Source: Nocardioides halotolerans DSM 19273
GTDB lineage: Bacteria > Actinomycetota > Actinomycetes > Propionibacteriales > Nocardioidaceae
Assembly (NCBI RefSeq): GCF_000422805.1
Contig: NZ_AUGT01000024.1
Span: 35,989-99,988, forward strand
DNA length: 64,000 nt
Direction of reading: 5' to 3'
The notes under the pieces were generated by a model, which saw only the letters and a program-made list of their open reading frames with translations, was not told the DNA's origin and ran no database searches. Positions within the stretch are counted from its first letter, which is position 1. Each line of letters begins with the position of its first letter. A program made the translations under genes and the position numbers. Of the stretch, positions 55,252-64,000 are shown in pieces.

Positions 55252-56379
55252 CTACTTCCAGACCTTGACGTAGTCGACGTTCATCACCGCGGGCACCTTG
55301 GTCGCGGCGGTCATGGCGTCGGCGCCGGTGCCCAGCGCCTGGGTGAGGTTGAGGATGTAGTGCTTGCGGAACGCGCTGTCGCCGGAGGTGTTGACCAGGC
55401 AGGTGTGCCCGTTGATCAGCACCTCGAGCCGCGACGCGGTCCACTCCAGCGTGTAGGTGTTGAAGACGCCGCGCGGGGCCGCGCAGCTCCACGACGTGTT
55501 CGTGCCCGGGATCGGGCCGCCGTTGTCGCTCTCGCCGTAGTGCAGGAACGGGATCCCGAGGTCGGGGTAGACCGAGTAGGTCTCGGCGATGTCGATCTCG
55601 CCGTTCAGCGGCCAGAGCAGCTGCGCCAGCGGGTCGCGGTCGTCGGGCCAGAGCCACCACGACTCCTGGAGCCCGGGCGCGGTGGTCGCCGTGGTCTTGA
55701 ACCTTGCCTCGAAGCGGCCGTACTGCTGGCTGAAGAGGTGGTAGGTCGACACCATGCCCGCGCGGTAGGGGGTGGGCGGGAGGCCGTTGGCGCACGGCAG
55801 CGCGGTGGCGTTCTTGCGGACCGACAGGTTGAGCGTGCCGCCGCCGACCGACACGACCGACTTGTCGTCGTCGTAGCAGGCGTAGCCGCTGAGCGCGTCG
55901 CCGGTCGAGAAGATCGTCTGGGGCACCCACTTGGTCCGGTTGAGGGTGGTGCCGTTGAAGTCGTCGACGAACGTGCAGCTCCAGTAGGACCCGTCCGCCT
56001 TGCGCGGCTGGGCGCCGCACCCGTCGCTGGGGGTCTTCACCTTCGCGGCGACCGTGCGGGCCCGGCTGGTGTGGTGGCCGGCCCGGGTGCGGAACCGCTG
56101 GTCGTGGCCGCTGCGGCCGACCTCGGTCCGGTAGCGGCCGTCGCGGACGCGCAGGACGCGGACGTCGCGCCACGCGCCGTGCCGGCGCTTCTGGAGGACG
56201 ACGTCGCGGTGGCCGGCCGCGCGGCCGGTCAGCGTCGCCGAGTCGGGCCTGGTGGCCGGGCGGTCCAGGACCAGGCCGTGACCCCGCTGACCCCGCTCCG
56301 CGGGGGCGGCGTACGCCGTGGTACCGACCAGCAGGCCGCCGAGCAGGCAGGCCACGGCGACACCGATGAGCTTGCGCAT
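55252..56379 (-). CDS. Secreted GH16-family glycoside hydrolase
   Basis: A 375-aa exported enzyme. Signal peptide ([20 protein letters not shown], cut near AYA-A), a ~90-residue basic beta-rich linker, then a GH16 jelly roll from about residue 130 ([15 protein letters not shown]). The catalytic motif is [10 protein letters not shown], giving nucleophile Glu, helper Asp and acid/base Glu. GH16 enzymes cleave beta-1,3/1,4-glucans, agar-like galactans and related chains; which one is not resolved. It interrupts the usual tsaD-rimI neighbourhood. Ribosome-binding GGGAGGA is 9 nt before the ATG. Confidence 0.88.
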   Translation of the reverse strand: MRKLIGVAVACLLGGLLVGTTAYAAPAERGQRGHGLVLDRPATRPDSATLTGRAAGHRDVVLQKRRHGAWRDVRVLRVRDGRYRTEVGRSGHDQRFRTRAGHHTSRARTVAAKVKTPSDGCGAQPRKADGSYWSCTFVDDFNGTTLNRTKWVPQTIFSTGDALSGYACYDDDKSVVSVGGGTLNLSVRKNATALPCANGLPPTPYRAGMVSTYHLFSQQYGRFEARFKTTATTAPGLQESWWLWPDDRDPLAQLLWPLNGEIDIAETYSVYPDLGIPFLHYGESDNGGPIPGTNTSWSCAAPRGVFNTYTLEWTASRLEVLINGHTCLVNTSGDSAFRKHYILNLTQALGTGADAMTAATKVPAVMNVDYVKVWK

Positions 56380-56818
56380 CGTGGTGTTCCTCCCGGTCCA
56401 GCCCGCGGCCGCCATCACGGCGGCTCGTCGGGGGTGGCTGGACCCCTGTTGACCAATGCTTCGGCCGGCGCGCGCGGGCCGTGAGCGATTCGCCGCAGCA
56501 TGGGCCGAAGGCACTAGGCCCGGTACAGACCAGCGCGCGCGCTCGAGCCGGCCAGGGGTGAACCGCACCATCCGAGATCCTCCGAGATCGGAAGCCGCTC
56601 CGCCGGCGCCGTGTGACTCCTCGGTCACACGCGTCTGCCGCACGGGGCTCCGCACGGACGAGTCTGGGTGCCGGAACGGCCGAGGACGACCCCTACTGGC
56701 GGGTTTGGCCCGCGGTTGGCCTGCAGGGACCACGCGCACGGGCACGGGCGTAGTCATCACCGGGTAATGGGCATGGCCGATGTCGTACGGGTCGGGGTAT
56801 CCGCGCCTCGCACGGGAC
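56380..56818. other. Non-coding stretch before the GH16 gene
   Basis: About 440 bp with no supported gene. It includes an 8-bp inverted repeat CGTGTGAC-n6-GTCACACG (56610-56631) and a short direct repeat CCGAGATC just before it. No riboswitch consensus was recognised. Confidence 0.4.
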
Positions 56819-57283
56819 CTAGGACGCCGCGCCGCAGCCCCGGCCGAGCGACCGTCGCAGCACCACCGCGGTGGCGCCGTCGCGGTAGTAGCGGCGCCGG
56901 CGGTCGACCTCGACGAAGCCGCGCGCGGCGTAGAACGCGAACGCGCCCGCGTTGTCCTCGCGGACCTCGAGCAGGACGCGGTCGGCGCCGCCGGTCGCCG
57001 CGAGCGCGAGCACCTCGTCGAGCAGGGCGGTCGCGACGCCCGACCTGCGCCTCGTCGCGGTCACGGCGATCCGCTGGAGCTCCGCGACGTCGCCGGCCAG
57101 GCTCGCGACGGCGTGCCCGACAACACCGTCGTCGCCCTCGGCCACGAGGTAGTGCACCGTCGGCAGCCGTCCGGCGAGGCCCTCGGCGACCAGGCCGGGC
57201 GACCAGGCGTCGGCGCCGAGGTTGGCGGTCTCGGAGGCGGCGACGACCTCGACGTCCGCCTCGGTCGCCGGGCGCACCCTCAC
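56819..57283 (-). CDS. rimI: Ribosomal-protein-alanine N-acetyltransferase RimI
   Basis: A 154-aa GNAT enzyme. The acetyl-CoA pyrophosphate loop is in TRRRSGVATALLDEVL (about residues 77-92), and the C-terminal YAARGFVEVDRRRRYY is typical of RimI. It acetylates N-terminal residues, classically of ribosomal protein bS18. Its GTG start overlaps the tsaB stop by 4 bp, and the tsaB-rimI order is the usual one. Confidence 0.88.
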   Translation of the reverse strand: MRVRPATEADVEVVAASETANLGADAWSPGLVAEGLAGRLPTVHYLVAEGDDGVVGHAVASLAGDVAELQRIAVTATRRRSGVATALLDEVLALAATGGADRVLLEVREDNAGAFAFYAARGFVEVDRRRRYYRDGATAVVLRRSLGRGCGAAS

Positions 57284-57924
57284 GAGACCCGCTTGGGCGT
57301 CCCGGGCGCGGCGGCGTCGGGCCGGCGCAGGTAGAGCGGCTCCGGGTCGTGGAGCTCGGCCCGCTCCTCGGTGATCACGCGCGCCAGCCAGCCCGCGCTG
57401 GGCAGCCTCGGCCCGGCGGCGTGCGGGAATGCGTCGGGGTAGAGCACGGCGCCCTCCCCGACCACCGGGGCCGAGGTGGCGACGTCGGCCGGCTTGGCCA
57501 CGTCGGGGCCGTCGAGGCGCGCGCCGGCTCCGTCGTACGTCGCGAGGTAGACCTCCTTGCGCCGGGCGTCGGTCGCGACCACGAACTCGTCGTGACCGTC
57601 GACCGCGCCGGTGTCGGCGGCCTCCACCGCCAGCACGTCGAGGGTGCAGACGCCGTAGACCGGGATCTCGAGGACGTGGCCGAGGGTGCGTGCGGTGACC
57701 AGCCCGACGCGGAGGCCGGTGAACGGGCCGGGGCCGACGCCGACACCGATCGCGGTGACGTCCTGGCGCACCAGCCCGGTCTCGTGCAGGGCGCGGTCGA
57801 TCAGCGGGGCGAGCTGCTCGCCGTGCTGGAGCGGCCGCTCGGAGACCAGCTCCAGCACCACGTCAGCGCCGTCGTGCAGCGCGACGGTGACGAGCGGGGT
57901 GGCGGTGTCGAAGGCGAGGAGCAT
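57280..57924 (-). CDS. tsaB: tRNA threonylcarbamoyladenosine biosynthesis protein TsaB
   Basis: A 214-aa ASKHA-like protein without ATPase activity that scaffolds TsaD and TsaE in t6A synthesis. It begins MLLAFDTATPLVTVAL and has GVGVGPGPFTGLRVGLVTART (about residues 60-80), the signature of the family. The ATG shares one base with the phosphoesterase stop (TGATG), and the stop overlaps rimI. Confidence 0.93.
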   Translation of the reverse strand: MLLAFDTATPLVTVALHDGADVVLELVSERPLQHGEQLAPLIDRALHETGLVRQDVTAIGVGVGPGPFTGLRVGLVTARTLGHVLEIPVYGVCTLDVLAVEAADTGAVDGHDEFVVATDARRKEVYLATYDGAGARLDGPDVAKPADVATSAPVVGEGAVLYPDAFPHAAGPRLPSAGWLARVITEERAELHDPEPLYLRRPDAAAPGTPKRVS

Positions 57925-58694
57925 CAGGCCTCGCCTCCCCACGGCAGCGCGCGCCAGTGGGTCGTGAGCCGGCCGTCGTCGTGGAGCAGGTGGAACGCCA
58001 GCGTCGGCGGCCCGGCCTCCCACACGACCGGGTAGGGCTCGGCGTCAAGCGGGACCGTCGACGCGCAGCCACCGCCGACGAGCAGGGGACGGCCGGCGAA
58101 CGTCGTCGCGCACGCGGTGTGGGCGTGGCCGACGAGGGTGGCGACCACGTGGGAGTGCTGCATGACCACGAGCTCCAGCGGCTCCGGGTCCTTCAGCAGG
58201 ATCGGCGCCATCAGCCCGAGGCCGAGATCGGCGGGCGGGTGGTGCAGCGAGAGGAGGACCGGGCGGTCGTCGGAGCCCAGCTGCTCGTCGAGCCAGGCCA
58301 GCTGGTCGGCCGAGAGCTCGCCGTGGTCGATCCGCGTGCCGTCGCGGGCGGGCACGAGCGAGTCGAGCATCAGGATCCGGAAGTCGGCGGCCTCGAGCAC
58401 CTGCACCAGCGGTCCGGGGGCGAGCTCGACGTCGAGCAGGCCGCGCGCGAACGGCTCGCGGACGTCGTGGTTGCCGGTGCCGACGAGCCGCGGGCCGGGC
58501 CACCGGTCGAGCACGGCCCGCGCCTCGGCGTACTCCTCGGGGAGGCCGTGGTCGGCGACGTCTCCGGAGACGAGCAGCACGTCTGGCGCCGGGTCGAGCG
58601 CGAGCAGGTGGTCGAGCACCGCCTCGGCGCGCCGCCGCGCGTCGGGCGGGCCGCCGAAGTGGGTGTCGCTCACGTGGGCGACGACGATGGTCAT
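57924..58694 (-). CDS. Calcineurin-like metallophosphoesterase
   Basis: A 256-aa phosphoesterase of the CpdA/Icc type. The metal motifs are in order: HVSDTHFGG (residues 7-15), SGDVADHG, GTGNHD, LLSLHHPP and VGHAHTACAT. It may hydrolyse cyclic nucleotides or other phosphodiesters in the cytoplasm. It lies between the GNAT-TsaE gene and tsaB, overlapping tsaB by one base. Whether it serves tRNA modification or merely hitchhikes is unknown. Confidence 0.87.
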   Translation of the reverse strand: MTIVVAHVSDTHFGGPPDARRRAEAVLDHLLALDPAPDVLLVSGDVADHGLPEEYAEARAVLDRWPGPRLVGTGNHDVREPFARGLLDVELAPGPLVQVLEAADFRILMLDSLVPARDGTRIDHGELSADQLAWLDEQLGSDDRPVLLSLHHPPADLGLGLMAPILLKDPEPLELVVMQHSHVVATLVGHAHTACATTFAGRPLLVGGGCASTVPLDAEPYPVVWEAGPPTLAFHLLHDDGRLTTHWRALPWGGEA

Positions 58695-58767
58695 GGCGTC
58701 TCGGGGTCCGCGCGGAAGCGCGCCGCGTCCGCGCGGAGCGCGTCCCTCGCGCGCTGTCGTGGGGTGA

Positions 58768-59688
58768 TCACCCGAGCCCCCTGAAGGAGAACGCGTGCCA
58801 GCGGGGGCCGACCGGCGTGATCTCGACGCGGCGCTCCTCAGTGTCGTCGTCGCCACGCACGAGGGCGATCTCCAACCGCGACTCCGAGAGACCCTCGGCC
58901 AGCCCCTCGCCCCACTCGACGACCGTGACCGCCTCGTCGAGCGAGGTGTCGAGGTCGAGGTCGTCGAGCTCGTCGATGCCTCCGATGCGGTAGGCGTCGA
59001 CGTGGACCAGCGCCGGCCCGCCCACCTCGCTCGGGTGCACGCGGGCGATGACGAACGTCGGTGAGGTCACCGCCCCGCGGACGCCCAGCCCGGCCCCGAG
59101 CCCCTGCGTGAACGTCGTCTTGCCCGCGCCGAGCGAACCGGTCAGGACGATCAGGTCGCCGGGCGCCAGCTGACCCGCGACGGAGCGGCCGAGGGCGCGC
59201 ATGGCGTCGGCGTCGGGCGCGCGGTAGACGGCGGTGCGGAGCGGGCGGCGCAGCCCGACGTTCGGCGGGTCGCGGCGGATCTCGCGGAAGCCCTGGCGCT
59301 CCCAGAACCGGATGGTCTCCGGCAGCTCCTCGCGGGCCACGACCGTGAGGTCGTCGTAGCCCACCGCGGCGTCGACCGCGGCGTCGATCAGGGCGGCGGC
59401 GACGCCGTGCCCCTGGAGGTCGGGGACGACACCGAAGCGGCGCAGGTACATCGTGCTGCCGACCGGGTCGAGCACGAGCGCTCCCGCCGGGACGCCGTCG
59501 ACGCGGGCCAGGAGCCCGCCGTGCCCGGCCAGCCGCTGCTCGAGCTGCGCGGGGGTCTCGGCGAGGGCGGCGGCCGGCGGGTCGAGGGGCGGGCGCGCGC
59601 CGAACGCCGCCTGCACGACGGCGTGCACGACCTCCGCGTCGCCCGCGCCGACCGGCTTGACCTCGACCACGCCTCCGGAGCCGGTCAC
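58768..59688 (-). CDS. tsaE: GNAT acetyltransferase-TsaE fusion protein
   Basis: A 306-aa two-domain protein. Residues 1-150 are a GNAT N-acetyltransferase (VVPDLQGHGVAAALIDAAV as the acetyl-CoA loop, IRFWERQGFREIRRDPP at its end). Residues 155-306 are TsaE, the ATPase that resets the t6A complex, with P-loop GSLGAGKTTFTQG (184-196), TSPTFVIARVH, and VVEWGEGLAE. Separate TsaE proteins are about 150 aa, so the fusion is clear. The GTG start overlaps the hydrolase stop (GTGA). The acetylation target is unknown. Confidence 0.9.
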   Translation of the reverse strand: MTGSGGVVEVKPVGAGDAEVVHAVVQAAFGARPPLDPPAAALAETPAQLEQRLAGHGGLLARVDGVPAGALVLDPVGSTMYLRRFGVVPDLQGHGVAAALIDAAVDAAVGYDDLTVVAREELPETIRFWERQGFREIRRDPPNVGLRRPLRTAVYRAPDADAMRALGRSVAGQLAPGDLIVLTGSLGAGKTTFTQGLGAGLGVRGAVTSPTFVIARVHPSEVGGPALVHVDAYRIGGIDELDDLDLDTSLDEAVTVVEWGEGLAEGLSESRLEIALVRGDDDTEERRVEITPVGPRWHAFSFRGLG

Positions 59689-60746
59689 GGCTGGCCCACT
59701 CGCTCTGCGGCCGCCGAGAGCAGCTGGTCGAGGGCCGCGTTGACCTGGCCGTGCCGCTCGAGGATGACCATGTGGCCGGCGCCGTCGCACTCGAGGAGGG
59801 TCGAGCCGGGCACGCGCTGGTGCAGCTTGCGGCTGTGGCCGATCGAGGTGAGCTTGTCGTCGGTGCCGCAGATGATCGCGGTCGGCACCCGCCCGAGCAC
59901 CTCGACCGCGTCGAACTTGTCGAGCGCGTGGAAGCTCGGGAAGAACTCCGCCACGACCTCGAACGGCGTCTGCGACAGCATGCGGTCCACGAAGTCGACG
60001 TACGCCGCTGGCACCTCGTCGCCGAACGCGAACAGGTCGGTGGCCACTCGCGCCACGGACCGGCCGATCCTCCGGGCGCCGTCGACGGTGCGGTGCCCCC
60101 GTGCGAGCGTGCGGACCGTGCGGTGGGTCAGCTGGCCGCCGAGCTTGGCGGGGAGCATCGGCAGCAGGAGCCGGCTCGGGTCGAGGCCGCCCGCCGTCGT
60201 CGAGATCAGGCCGACGCCCACGACGCGGTCGCCGAAGAGCTCGGGGTGCTGCTCGGCGAGCGCGACGATCGTCATGCCGCCCATCGAGTGACCGACCAGC
60301 ACGACCGGGCCGTCCGGCACGACGTGCTCGAGGACCGTCGCGAGGTCGTGGCCGAGCTGGTCGATGGTGGCGTGGCCGTCGGGTGCGCGACCCGACCGGC
60401 CGTGCGAGCGCTGGTCGTAGTAGACGGCGCGGACCAGGCCGCGGTAGGCCGCGCGCTGGAAGTGCCAGCAGTCGAGGTTGAGCGCGTAACCGTGGCAGAA
60501 GACGACGGTGAGCGGGCTCGTCCGCTGGCGGAGCCCGGGGTCGAGCTCGTCGACCTCGACGTGCAGCGGCACGCCGTCGTCGGCCACGACCGTGACCGGC
60601 CGCGAGCGCAGGGTCCCGAACGGCGTCGCGTCACCGCGGCGACGGCCGATCGCGCGGGCCTGCCGGCGGACGCCGATGGCCGCGCCGGCCGCGGCGAGGC
60701 CGACCGCACCGGCGGCGGCCCCGAGGATCTTCGAGCGGGTGCTCAC
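59685..60746 (-). CDS. Alpha/beta hydrolase with N-terminal hydrophobic segment
   Basis: A 353-aa hydrolase. The N-terminal hydrophobic stretch ILGAAAGAVGLAAAGAAIGV could be a membrane anchor or signal. The hydrolase fold has VFCHGYALNLDCWHFQ (oxyanion), nucleophile elbow VGHSMGGM, acid region CGTDDKLTS and His in CDGAGHMVILERH. The substrate is unknown; this gene is a regular resident between alr and tsaE in actinobacteria. The GTG start overlaps the alr stop and its stop overlaps the GNAT-tsaE start. Confidence 0.85.
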   Translation of the reverse strand: MSTRSKILGAAAGAVGLAAAGAAIGVRRQARAIGRRRGDATPFGTLRSRPVTVVADDGVPLHVEVDELDPGLRQRTSPLTVVFCHGYALNLDCWHFQRAAYRGLVRAVYYDQRSHGRSGRAPDGHATIDQLGHDLATVLEHVVPDGPVVLVGHSMGGMTIVALAEQHPELFGDRVVGVGLISTTAGGLDPSRLLLPMLPAKLGGQLTHRTVRTLARGHRTVDGARRIGRSVARVATDLFAFGDEVPAAYVDFVDRMLSQTPFEVVAEFFPSFHALDKFDAVEVLGRVPTAIICGTDDKLTSIGHSRKLHQRVPGSTLLECDGAGHMVILERHGQVNAALDQLLSAAAERVGQP

Positions 60747-61864
60747 CTTGCGATTCTCTCGCTGTCGGTGTGGCGCCTGACGAATCGGCCCCCGATGCGG
60801 GTGACGATCTCGTAGCTGATCGTGCCGCACGCCTCGGCCCAGTCCTGGGCGGTCGGCTCGCCGCCGTCGCCGGGTCCGAACACCGTGACGTCGGCCCCGG
60901 CGCCGGGGTCGTCGCCGCCGAGGTCGACGACGAGCTGGTCCATGCAGATCCGGCCGCGCACCGGCCGACGCCTGCCTGCGACCTGCACCTCGGCGCGGTT
61001 CCCGCCGACCCGCGGCAGCCCGTCGCCGTAGCCCGCCGGGACCAGCCCGAGCGTGGTCTCGTGGTCGGCGGTCCAGGTGCGGCCGTAGGACACGGCCCCG
61101 CCGGCCTCGACCCTCTTGACCATGGCGAGGGTGGCGCGCGCGGTCATCGCCGGGCGGAGTCCGAGGTCAGGCGTCCGGCCGGGGGCCGGGTCGAGGCCGT
61201 ACGTCGCGATGCCGACGCGCACCAGGTCGCGCCGGCTGCTGGGGCGCAGGATCGCCGCGGCGGAGTTGGCGAGGTGGGTGACCTCGGGCTCGAGGCCGGC
61301 GCCGGCCGCCACGTCGAGCGCGTCCTGGAACGCCGCCTCCTGGGCGTCGTTGGCCGGGTCGTCGGGCTCGTCGCTGCTGGAGAAGTGCGACCAGATGCCG
61401 GTGACGTCGATCCGCCCCTCTCGGTCGTGGTCCGCCGCGGAGGCGATCAGGTCGTGCCAGGCCGCACGCGGCGCGCCGCCGCGGTGCAGACCCGTGTCGA
61501 CCTTGATCTGGACGCGCGCACGGGGGCCCGTGGCGAGCACCGCGTCGAGCTCATCCTCGGAGTAGACCGTCACGTCGACGTCCTGCTCGATCGCGGCGGC
61601 CCAGTCGTCGCCGGGCACGGTCAGCCAGCAGAGCACCCGGCCGGTGTCGCCGGCCGCACGGAGCGCGAGCGCCTCGTCGATGGTCGCGACGCCGAGCCAG
61701 TCCGCGCCGCCCTCGCGCGCCGCCCGCGCCGACTCGACGAGCCCGTGGCCGTAGGCGTCGGCCTTCACCACCGCCATGTACTGCGTCCCGACCAGCTGCT
61801 TGAGCACCCGCACGTTGTGCCGGATCGCGGCGAGGTCGACGACGATCTCGGCCCGGGCGGTCAT
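60743..61864 (-). CDS. alr: Alanine racemase
   Basis: A 373-aa PLP enzyme interconverting L- and D-alanine for peptidoglycan. The PLP Lys is residue 34 in VVKADAYGHG, and the catalytic Tyr is in VSYGRTW (about residue 265). Also seen: SHFSSSDEP, VRVGIATYGLDP and MDQLVVDLGG. Length is normal. It lies 20 bp after nnrED and overlaps the next hydrolase by 4 bp, the usual actinobacterial arrangement. Confidence 0.96.
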   Translation of the reverse strand: MTARAEIVVDLAAIRHNVRVLKQLVGTQYMAVVKADAYGHGLVESARAAREGGADWLGVATIDEALALRAAGDTGRVLCWLTVPGDDWAAAIEQDVDVTVYSEDELDAVLATGPRARVQIKVDTGLHRGGAPRAAWHDLIASAADHDREGRIDVTGIWSHFSSSDEPDDPANDAQEAAFQDALDVAAGAGLEPEVTHLANSAAAILRPSSRRDLVRVGIATYGLDPAPGRTPDLGLRPAMTARATLAMVKRVEAGGAVSYGRTWTADHETTLGLVPAGYGDGLPRVGGNRAEVQVAGRRRPVRGRICMDQLVVDLGGDDPGAGADVTVFGPGDGGEPTAQDWAEACGTISYEIVTRIGGRFVRRHTDSERIAR

Positions 61865-61884
61865 GGCCTCGATCCTCCCATCGC

Positions 61885-63258
61885 TCAGGCGAGGAGTCCG
61901 CGCACCACCTCGGGCACGGCCCGGGCGACCTCGCTCGCCACCAGCGGCCCCCCGTCGGAGACGAGCGTGGCCGCGGCGCCGTGCAGCCAGGCCCCGACGC
62001 TCGCGGCGTCGTACGTCGTGAGGCCTGCGGAGAGCAGCGCGCCGACGACGCCGCCGAGCACGTCGCCCGCGCCGGCGGTGGCGAGCCAGGACGTGCCGGT
62101 GGTGTTGACGCGGGCGCGGCCGTCGGGCCGGGCGACCACCGTGCGTCGCCCCTTGAGCAGGACCGTGGCGTCGTACGTCCGCGCCGCCTCTCGGGCGAAG
62201 TGCAGCGGGCGCGCCTCGATCTCCTCCCGGTCGGCGCCGAGCATGCCGGCGAGCTCTCCGGCGTGCGGCGTGAGCACGGCGTCGCCGACCTGGCCGGTGA
62301 CGTGCCGGAGCGCGTCCGCGTCGACCACCAGGGGGACGCCGTCGGCGCGCGCGGCGTCGAGCTCGGCGCCCGCCGCCTCTCCTCCGCCGGAGCCGACGAC
62401 CCAGGCCTGCACGCGGCCCCCGCCGACGACCTCGGGGTGGTGCGACTTCACCGTGGCGGCGACGGACTCGTCGCCGACGTAGCGGACCATCCCCGCCAGT
62501 CCGCACGACGCTCCGGCGACGCTGAGCAGGGCCGCACCGGCGTACTCCGCGCTGCCGGCGCGGACGCCGACCACGCCGCGGGCGTACTTCTGCGCGTCGG
62601 TCGTGGGTCGGGGCAGGAGGGCGGCGACGTCCTCCGGCTGGAGCGCCTCGAGCTCCGCGCGGGGCAGGTCGAGCCCGAGGTCGACGAGGTGCACCGCGCC
62701 GCAGGCGCGCGCCGCGGGGTCGACGAGGTGACAGGCCTTGTGGGTCCCGAACGTCACGGTCAGCGCCGCCTCGACGTGGTCGCCCTCGACCTCGCCGGTG
62801 TCGACGTCGACACCGCTCGGGGTGTCGACCGCGACGACCGGCACGCCGTGCAGCAGCTTGAGCGCGCTGGCGGCGTTGTCGCGCAGCCCGCCGCGGCCAC
62901 CGATCCCGACGATCCCGTCGACGACCACCTCCGGCCTCCGACTCGGTCCGTTCACGACCCGGCCGCCCGCGCGGGTGAGCGCCGTCCTCCCGGCGTCGTG
63001 CGCCGAGTCGCCGAGCAGCCACGCCTCGACCTGCACGCCCCGCCGCGCGAGCATCGCGCCGGCCCACAGCGCGTCGCCGCCGTTGTCGCCCGAGCCGACC
63101 AGCAGCAGCACCCGCCGTCCGTACAGCGACCCGAGGAACTCCACGACCGCCGCCGCCAGCCCGGCCGCCGCCCGCTGCATCAGCGCGCCCTCCGGCAGCC
63201 GCGCCATCAGCTCCCGCTCGGCTGCCCGGACCTGCTCGACCGTGTGCGCGTGCAGCAT
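61885..63258 (-). CDS. Bifunctional NAD(P)HX epimerase/dehydratase
   Basis: A 457-aa fusion that repairs hydrated NAD(P)H. Residues 1-205 are the YjeF_N epimerase (VGSGDNGGDALWAGAMLARRG; VDTPSGVDVDTG). Residues 215-457 are the ADP-dependent dehydratase of the ribokinase-like fold, with LTPHAGELAGMLG and the active-site SWLATAGAGDVLGGV. It is the first gene of the minus-strand alr-tsa cluster. TAGCGT (63265-63270) lies 6 nt before the ATG, a leaderless pattern. Confidence 0.93.
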   Translation of the reverse strand: MLHAHTVEQVRAAERELMARLPEGALMQRAAAGLAAAVVEFLGSLYGRRVLLLVGSGDNGGDALWAGAMLARRGVQVEAWLLGDSAHDAGRTALTRAGGRVVNGPSRRPEVVVDGIVGIGGRGGLRDNAASALKLLHGVPVVAVDTPSGVDVDTGEVEGDHVEAALTVTFGTHKACHLVDPAARACGAVHLVDLGLDLPRAELEALQPEDVAALLPRPTTDAQKYARGVVGVRAGSAEYAGAALLSVAGASCGLAGMVRYVGDESVAATVKSHHPEVVGGGRVQAWVVGSGGGEAAGAELDAARADGVPLVVDADALRHVTGQVGDAVLTPHAGELAGMLGADREEIEARPLHFAREAARTYDATVLLKGRRTVVARPDGRARVNTTGTSWLATAGAGDVLGGVVGALLSAGLTTYDAASVGAWLHGAAATLVSDGGPLVASEVARAVPEVVRGLLA

Positions 63259-63338
63259 GCCTTCACGCTAGCGGGCGGCGTGCACATCGATCAGGAATCG
63301 AGAAGGCACCACCGCGCAACCTCTCTAGCGTGGTGCCC

Positions 63339-63800
63339 ATGGCGACCACGACGAAGAAGACCACCAGCAAGACCACCTCCGACTCCGGCTTCTCCGCAGC
63401 CGAGCGCGCCGCGATGAAGGCCCGCGTCGACGAGCTCCGCGCGAGCGGCCGCAGCGGCGCGAAGAAGGCCGACGAGGCCGAGGCCTGCCTCGCGGCCATC
63501 GCGGCGATGCCCGACGGCGACCGCGGCCTGGCCGAGCGCATCCACGCCCTCGTCACCACCGCCGCCCCGACCCTCGACCCCAAGACCTGGTACGGCATGC
63601 CCGCCTACGCCAAGGACGGCAAGGTCGTCTGCTACTTCAAGCCCGCCGAGAAGTTCGGCAGCCGCTACGCGACCTTCGGCTTCGAGGACAAGGCCAACCT
63701 CGACGACGGCACCACCTGGCCCACCTGCTACGCCGTCAGCGGCCTGACCGCCGCCGACGAGAAGCTGTTCAGCAAGCTGGTGAAGCAGGCTGCGAGCTGA
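63339..63800 (+). CDS. DUF1801 (iron-chaperone-fold) protein
   Basis: A 153-aa protein. Residues 1-40 are Lys/Thr/Ser-rich and probably disordered. The rest is a YdhG-like DUF1801 domain (LVTTAAPTLDPKTWYGMPAY, KDGKVVCYFKPAEKFGSRYA, FGFEDKANLDDG). Relatives include the Bacillus frataxin-like protein, but function here is unknown. The ATG at 63339 is chosen because TAGCGT (63326-63331) is 7 nt upstream; an earlier in-frame GTG would lie inside the box. Confidence 0.75.
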   Translation: MATTTKKTTSKTTSDSGFSAAERAAMKARVDELRASGRSGAKKADEAEACLAAIAAMPDGDRGLAERIHALVTTAAPTLDPKTWYGMPAYAKDGKVVCYFKPAEKFGSRYATFGFEDKANLDDGTTWPTCYAVSGLTAADEKLFSKLVKQAAS

Positions 63801-63830
63801 CGTGCTCGTTTCGGTCGTCGGCTCACCGTC

Positions 63831-63866
63831 GGTTGAGGAGGTCGCGCTAGCGAGCGTCTCGAAACC
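63831..63866. repeat. REP-like element
   Basis: Thirty-six bases starting GGTTGAGGAGG and ending GAGCGTCTCGAAACC with CGCTAGCG in the centre. The ends match the element at 46804-46860. The imperfect inverted symmetry suggests a small hairpin. It follows the DUF1801 gene. Confidence 0.5.
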
Positions 63867-63957
63867 TCTGAAGCGAAGGCACCTGCTCACTTGGGGGCGG
63901 CATGGCTGCGGTCCGGCGGTGGTACGGCGGTGGTGCGGTACGACGACAGCCACCGAC

Positions 63958-64000
63958 GGTGGCTGAGGTGCGAGGAGCGCTAGCGACGAGCCTCGAAGCC
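63958..64000. repeat. REP-like element, second variant (cut by window end)
   Basis: Begins GGTGGCTGAGGTGCGAGG and ends GAGCCTCGAAGCC with GCGCTAGC in the middle. It is a diverged form of the element at 63831 and reaches the window end. Confidence 0.45.

Noticed and set aside
56610..56631. CRP/GlxR-type site TGTGA-n6-TCACA
   Set aside because: The spacing between TGTGA and TCACA is 8, not 6, and the site is over 200 bp from the GH16 start.

Overview
The window is very GC-rich actinobacterial DNA, most like a Nocardioides relative. Support comes from an F420-type oxidoreductase, a mycothiol-dependent formaldehyde dehydrogenase, a GroEL with a His-rich tail next to groES, CIRCE heat-shock operators, many leaderless-type promoters (a TAnnnT box 6-7 nt before the start codon) and almost no TTA codons. 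The backbone follows the order of the Mycobacterium tuberculosis guaA - choD - guaB3 - guaB2 - groEL1 - groES - tsaD - rimI - tsaB - tsaE - alr region (Rv3396c to Rv3423c, from memory), with many lineage-specific insertions.

Layout. 1-5273: an F420-type oxidoreductase, an asparagine-synthetase-like gene that appears frameshifted, an RTX-repeat secreted protein and a sulfotransferase. Three copies of a ~160-bp structured repeat are interspersed here. 5483-9612: a ThrE-type exporter, guaA, a secreted nuclease and a VOC protein. 9738-19518: one tight + strand operon (tetR, MaoC-like, hydrolase-SnoaL fusion, ribose-type ABC importer, SnoaL, acyl-CoA ligase, thiolase). It looks like an import-and-degrade pathway for an unknown organic substrate. 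20138-27816, minus strand: a ChoD-like GMC oxidoreductase with an aldehyde dehydrogenase, flanked by an inverted pair of palindromic repeats. Next come an 83-bp tandem hairpin array and a three-gene operon (phosphotransferase, unknown protein, aldehyde dehydrogenase) whose promoter carries a KstR-type operator.

28068-46681: glpD, a CapA-like protein, guaB3, a lone EccA/CbxX AAA ATPase, a large secreted PA-domain protein, a LuxR-type regulator, a winged-helix regulator/membrane-protein pair with a long operator, two FAD enzymes, guaB, a membrane glycosyltransferase-like protein and a secreted SGNH hydrolase. 46988-50286: groEL and groES under CIRCE control, divergent from a THUMP-like methyltransferase. 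50368-53927: the mycothiol formaldehyde pair, then a SigE-family sigma factor with a probable cognate regulator.

54105-63258, minus strand: the t6A/alanine racemase cluster nnrED - alr - hydrolase - (GNAT-tsaE) - phosphoesterase - tsaB - rimI, then a GH16 glucanase and tsaD. Most junctions from alr to rimI are 1-4 bp overlaps. The window ends with a DUF1801 protein and REP-like repeats. No rRNA, tRNA, CRISPR array, transposase or prophage was seen.
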